Source: Talpa occidentalis
Lineage: Eukaryota; Chordata; Mammalia; Eulipotyphla; Talpidae
Length of the DNA stretch: 64,000 bases
Direction of reading: 5' to 3'
Assembly (NCBI RefSeq): GCF_014898055.3
Contig: NW_023602073.1
Span: 88,020,678 to 88,084,677 of the forward strand
Made by a program: the position numbers and the translations under genes. Below the pieces are notes generated by a model. It saw only the letters and a program-made list of their open reading frames with translations. It was not told where the DNA came from and searched no databases. Below, in pieces: positions 59,695 to 64,000 of the stretch (position 1 is its first letter; the number at the start of each line of letters is the position of its first letter).

Positions 59695-59949
59695 TGCAAG
59701 CACAGGGTACAGTTAGAAGTGCAGGAGGGTGAGAGAATTCACCAGAGCCAGAGCTGAGAACAGAACAGGCAGACTGATAAAATATACTGCTAGGGGGAAC
59801 AGCAGGCGAGACAGGAAAGGTCTGCGCACCATGTGGGACCCTCACCCATGGCCGGGGATCGAACTGGTGCTGCAGAGGCTGCAGGCAGCTTCACAGCCCA
59901 GCGTTCAACTGCTGCGCCACTAGGGGAGGCCCCCCACATTGTTTTTCTT
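59618..59949 (-). mobile_element. tRNA-derived SINE with long (TTTA)n tail, perfect TSDs
   Basis: TSDs CCCCACATTGTTTTTCTT lie at 59618-59635 and 59932-59949. The reversed tail is an uninterrupted (TTTA)11-12 microsatellite at about 59650-59695. Head GGCCTCCCCTAGTGGCGCAG and box B AGTTCGATCC are well preserved. The body mixes states of the two subfamilies. Confidence 0.94.
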
Positions 59950-60463
59950 CACTCTTTAAGTTCCTCTCTTTGACTAGAGAGAAAATAGAGCAGTGGCTCC
60001 CACCTGTCCCTCTCCAGAGCAGAGATAGGACTCATAGAGTACCAACAGATCTCCCCAAAGACGTTTCAGACTTCTTCCTCTCACCCTTTTACCTGTATCT
60101 ACACTACATCCATAATCCAATCTTTATTTAGGAGGTACCTATAGGTAGGTATCATGTCCTTTATTCAGCCTGCATGAGGTCTGCCATCTAAGCATTTATA
60201 TTATCTTTTGATACTTTAGCTAATGCTTTCATCTTGGCTACAGTCATACATTTCAAAATAAAGAAAATCTTATTAACTGTATTGTTTTAATTTCTCTATT
60301 GTAATTTGCCTATTCACAGTTTTGCTTCAGGCCAAACCAGAATTGCATTGACAGTTTTTGTACTCCTCACAGCATGGAGCTTAGTCAGTAAAGTGTTAGA
60401 AAATGTACACTAAATAGAGTTGGACCCAACTTATTTGAAACCTACTCATCTTTATGTTTTTAG

Positions 60464-60595
60464 TTTCAGATGCAGCATTGTCTCTCTCAGAATCTGGTAA
60501 CTCTGGGAAGTTGCAGCTTGTTGAGAAAATCCATAATATCTCTGCTTCTATCAGAAGTAAATAGTTTTGCTGATGATCTGGGCACCTTCATTCAG
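60464..60595 (+). CDS. MEI4: MEI4 exon (132 bp, 44 codons)
   Basis: This is the next MEI4 coding exon after 13238. It starts after TTTATGTTTTTAG (60451-60463) and ends before GTATAT, phase 0 at both ends, open across all 44 codons. The peptide begins FQMQHCLSQNLVTLG and contains SLLRKSIISLLLSEVN and SFADDLG. I recognise this as the conserved helical segment of mammalian MEI4, directly following the residues of the previous exon. The family's helical C-terminal domain contributes to assembly with the other DSB factors. The last coding exon (about 80 residues) should lie right of the window. A second AG (TTTCAG, 60464-60469) could serve as an alternative acceptor. Confidence 0.93.
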
Positions 60596-61004
60596 GTATA
60601 TATAAACTTGAAACTGTAGCTCATTTATCGTTAATATATCTATAGGCTTTTCTTTCCCTATTTCTTCCCCTTTCTTCTTGCTAGGTTTATATTTTCATTG
60701 TTACCTTATTTCTAATGTATATGAATACTGTTGCTGGCTACTGAAATGAGAAATACTTTAAAAAAATAGTTTCAAAATGAAACCACCTCATTCTCACTTG
60801 TATATAGGTGCCAAAGGTGCCATTGGTGACAGCAAAGGCATGCTTGGTTGAATGACCTTAAATCTCTTCAGGCAGGCATGTTCCTAAAGCTAAGCAGTGA
60901 GAGAAAGCGAACCAGAGAAGATGGTAAATTGAAAATGGCCTCTACCCTGTGAGTCCTATTCCTAATTGCTTATGAGAATCTCTGGCTAACTTAAATATCC
61001 CATT

Positions 61005-61120
61005 GCCAAATCATATGCTGATCCAATTAAATGAGGTCTCTGGGGTTAAGATGCAGCTATTGGTATTGATAAAGCTCTCCAGGTGATTCCATTGTGTATC
61101 TAAGGTTAAAAACCAGGGCT
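61005..61120. mobile_element. MER5-like hAT remnant
   Basis: 'ccaattaaatgaggtctctg', 'gctctccaggtgattcc' and 'aaggttaaaaaccagggc' follow the MER5 right-half order. Confidence 0.6.
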
Positions 61121-61283
61121 GTAAGTTCTTTCATCTTGTCGTATCACTGCTGAAAATTTGCCTAAGGAACAGAAATTCTGCCTATGTTTCAGTGTTGACA
61201 CTGGCTTAGTCACTTTGTCAGTTCATTTGATATTCTTGCTGACTCAATGATAGAATTTAAAAAAAAAATAAGGAAATCAGAGG

Positions 61284-61396
61284 TTTTTTTTTTTGCGGGA
61301 CCGTCACCTGCAGCCAGGGAACGAACCAGCGCTGCAGAGGCTGTGGGCAGCCTCGCAGCCCAGCACTCAACTGCTGCACCACCAGGGGAGGCTCCA
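61284..61396 (-). mobile_element. Head-only short SINE
   Basis: On its own strand it starts GCCTCCCCTGGTGGTGCAG, reads through box B GGTTCGTTCC and ends CGGTCCCGC followed at once by A11. It stops at the same internal point as the copy at 47835 and shares its box B change. No convincing TSD was found. Confidence 0.82.
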
Positions 61397-62754
61397 TAGA
61401 TATTTTTTGGCAAAGAGGAAAAAAAATAAGAAAATACATGTACATAATTTTAAATAGAATGTCACCAAGTACTTACAACTAAGTTATTTACATTTGACGA
61501 TATATTCTAAAATTATATAATCTAATTGAAATTAGTGTTTGACATGATAAATCATCTGCTCAGCAATTTTTCATTTTCACAAGTGACTACTAAATGGTAT
61601 GCTCTCTTAATACCTTTGTCAGATATTTTTTTTAAAATAATTGTTACTGGACTGGAGGAACTACAATCCATTTGAGAAAGCAATCAGGTATATTTACTAA
61701 TTGAAAAAGTGTAAAGAGCTAAAATGCATGGTGCTGTTTGTAGGAGTCCCAAGATCAAGAAATGAGAAGCTTTAGCCTCATTAAAAATAAAGCAGAACAT
61801 AAACCCTCTTTCATAAACTAAATCCCGCTTTCCTAGGTAAAATCTAATTTATTTTCAGGGCCATGGCTGCAGTGAAGCTAAGGTGGTAGAATAGAAGCTA
61901 CCAGTGGCCTTGAGGGAAGGACAAACAGGGAGGTAGAAAAGATACCACTTTATAAAGAAATTGAAATCAACAGAAAGACAGTTTTAATGATGTGGCAAGG
62001 AAAATCAGATTGACAGAGAATCCAGAAACAAAGAAGAGAGTAGATAATAAACAGACTCTGTGGGGCTCCAAGGTTGGCCCTAGCAAGATACCTGCCAACA
62101 CTTGTAAACCAGCTCTTGATTGGGTTGTCAAACTGAGTCTCATGAATCAGAGAATTTTGTTCAATGTTAACTTTGCTAATAATTTTAAAGATACAGACAA
62201 TCAAAGGACACAGATGCAACAGAGAGAGATGTGAGACTCTCTCCAAGGTTCCCCAGGTCCTAGTTTTCAGACATGTCTCTCTGACCTCAAAAAATGATGA
62301 AGTTCCCAAGAGAGATTTTTGTGGGGTATCTCACAGAAATGGAACATTAAACTGTTAAATGTCACTTTAAAACTTAGAGTATTTTATAGGTAATATTATC
62401 ATATCCAAGGAGGTATGCCTCATAGATTCTGAGTCTGTAGTATAAGTAATTCTTTATCCAGGAATGTTTTGCTCAGAACAGTCAGTAAGATTTCCTCAGA
62501 TTGCAAATACCAGGATGTCCACATGAAGAAGAGACAGGACAATTTTTTCTTTATCCTTGGCCATATCCCCATGAAGTGCCAGAGGTTTATTTTCTTCCTC
62601 CCAACTTGTTGTCAAGCTCCTGAGGTCTCAGTGTGGTAAGAGAAGGTTAATGGAACTGAGTTAGCTTAGAATGAAAATGTCTTTATAAAGGTGTATTTAA
62701 GTTGTTAATATGGATTTATAGTATTAATACCAAGAAAATATAATCAACTGCATA

Positions 62755-63735
62755 CTAACAAACATAGATAAACAGTCTAATATTATGAAAACAGTAAAGG
62801 CAACCTACTGAATGGAGAAAATAGTACTCACATATCTTACAATGTGTTATACACAAAGACTTCATAGAGCTTAACAAAATACAAAGAATCAGACTTTTTA
62901 AAATGGGCAGAGGAACTGAACAGACACTTCTCCCAAAAATACATACAGATAGCCAAAGGGTGCGTGAAAAAATGTTCATCATCACTTATCAACCTTTAAG
63001 GATAATCAAAACCACAAGATACCATCTCACCTGTGAGCATGGCATCTATTAAAGGCATAAAACAGTAAGTGTTGGCTTGCTGAAAAACAAACCCTCGAAT
63101 GCTTTTGTTGGGAATGTAAATTGGTGTAGCCACAGTAGAAAACAGTATGGGTTTTCCTAAAATAATTTAACAAAAGCAATACCACATGATCCAGTTCTAC
63201 CACCACTGGGTGTTTATCTGAGGAATACAAAATCACTTATTTGAAAAACTATGCACTACCCCCTGTTCACTACAGCATTATTTTCAGTAGCCAAGATATG
63301 GAAAACAACCTAGTTACCCTTGGATGGATGAGTCAATAAAAAAGATATGATAAACATACACAATAGAATACTATACAGCTATAAAAAGATAGCTGAAAAC
63401 CTGCCATTTGCGACAACATGAACAGACCTTGAGAGTATTATGCTAAGTAAAGTATATCAGATAGAAAAAGACAAATATGATATTATTTCTGTCATGTGGA
63501 AGATACAGAAACAAAGGAACAAACAAAAAAGACATTCTTGGATTTAGATAACAGAATAGTACTTGTCAGAGGGTAAATGATGGAGATAGGTAAAAGAAGT
63601 AAAGGGTATCAATTGTATGGTGCTGGATAGAAGCTAGACTTGCTGGTGACAACAATGTAGTTAGTTCATACAGATGTAGAGTATAAAGTTGAACATCTGA
63701 AACATATATAGCACTATAACCAGTGTTACCCCAAA
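62755..63735 (+). mobile_element. Old L1 3' end (sense)
   Basis: The sequence runs from ORF2 C-terminal DNA ('tttttaaaatgggcagagg', 'gtgaaaaaatgttcatcatc') through 'gtagccaagatatggaaaac' and 'tattatgctaagtaaag'. It ends in a 3'UTR with 'gaacatctgaaacatatatag' and an A-rich end. Frames are broken. Confidence 0.82.
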
Positions 63736-64000
63736 TTTTAAAAGTATTTTTAATGTAATTAAAAAAAATTAAACCTTAAAAATGCACATTCTATAGCCAT
63801 TAAAATGAATAAATAAGGTCTTCATGCATTAACAGGCAGAGATTTTGAAAGGATAATACTGAGTTATAAAAGAGGAATGAAATTGTGAAGGAGAGAAACA
63901 CAAATATGCCAAATATTTGGAAAAATATTTCAGAATTAAAACTCTAATAGATTATAAAAGAAAATGCCTCCTTGTGTATGATAAGTATATTGATTTAAAA

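Larger units (their letters stand above)
13239..60463 (+). other. MEI4: MEI4 intron, about 47 kb, phase 0
   Basis: The donor is GTAAGT at 13239. The acceptor is TTTATGTTTTTAG ending at 60463. Both flanking exons end or begin on codon boundaries (phase 0). The intron carries most of the mobile elements listed here, in both orientations, and no other recognisable host gene. The large size agrees with MEI4 being a small protein spread over a long gene in other mammals. Confidence 0.9.
60596..64000 (+). other. MEI4: MEI4 downstream intron (5' part)
   Basis: The intron starts with donor GTATAT. Inside it are a MER5-like remnant, a head-only SINE and an old L1. The stretch 61397-62754 holds nothing that I recognise. 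Confidence 0.8.

Noticed and set aside
59650..59695. (TTTA)n as an independent microsatellite or regulatory repeat
   Set aside because: It is the reversed tail of the SINE at 59636-59931, lying inside its TSDs.

Overview
This is mammalian nuclear DNA: AT-rich, intron-like sequence packed with LINE-1 (L1), L2, MIR, MER5-type, old LTR-like and tRNA-derived SINE copies, with only two short exons. Both exons read in frame on the + strand and belong to MEI4, the meiotic double-strand-break factor. I recognise them from the protein family, including the runs GLITFYR, SSFWTEAV and SLLRKSIISLLLSEVN. No other host gene was found on either strand. The SINE is not primate, rodent, ruminant, horse or dog/cat-like. 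Its sequence, together with young L1s, suggests a laurasiatherian, perhaps a non-pteropodid bat; that placement comes from memory and is weak.

Layout. 1-12708 is the end of an upstream MEI4 intron (SINE, several L2 fragments, MER5, a CTCF-like site). 12709-13238 is a 530-bp MEI4 exon. 13239-60463 is one intron of about 47 kb. 60464-60595 is a 132-bp MEI4 exon, and 60596-64000 starts the next intron. The rest of the protein (about 80 residues at each end) must lie outside the window.

The large intron records retrotransposition. At 28.3-35.9 kb an old sense L1 was interrupted by a SINE, by a young internally deleted L1 (28933-32812) and by an opposite-strand L1 (33412-34231), each with target-site duplications (TSDs). 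At 48748-55578 lies a nearly full-length young L1 on the minus strand. It has a CpG-rich 5'UTR with a YY1-type site and tandem monomer-like repeats, an intact ORF1, a frameshifted ORF2, and about 390 bp of non-L1 DNA at its 3' end arranged as two successive poly(A)-ended transductions. Two L1s at 26.2-27.1 kb and 42.8-44.1 kb show the inverted structure of twin priming.

SINEs: eight full-length copies fall roughly into two subfamilies. Two further copies (47835-47953 and 61284-61396) are about 100-bp 'head-only' forms that end at the same internal point and share a box B substitution, which points to a short SINE subfamily. No undescribed multi-gene system is visible; the most novel material is in the mobile elements.
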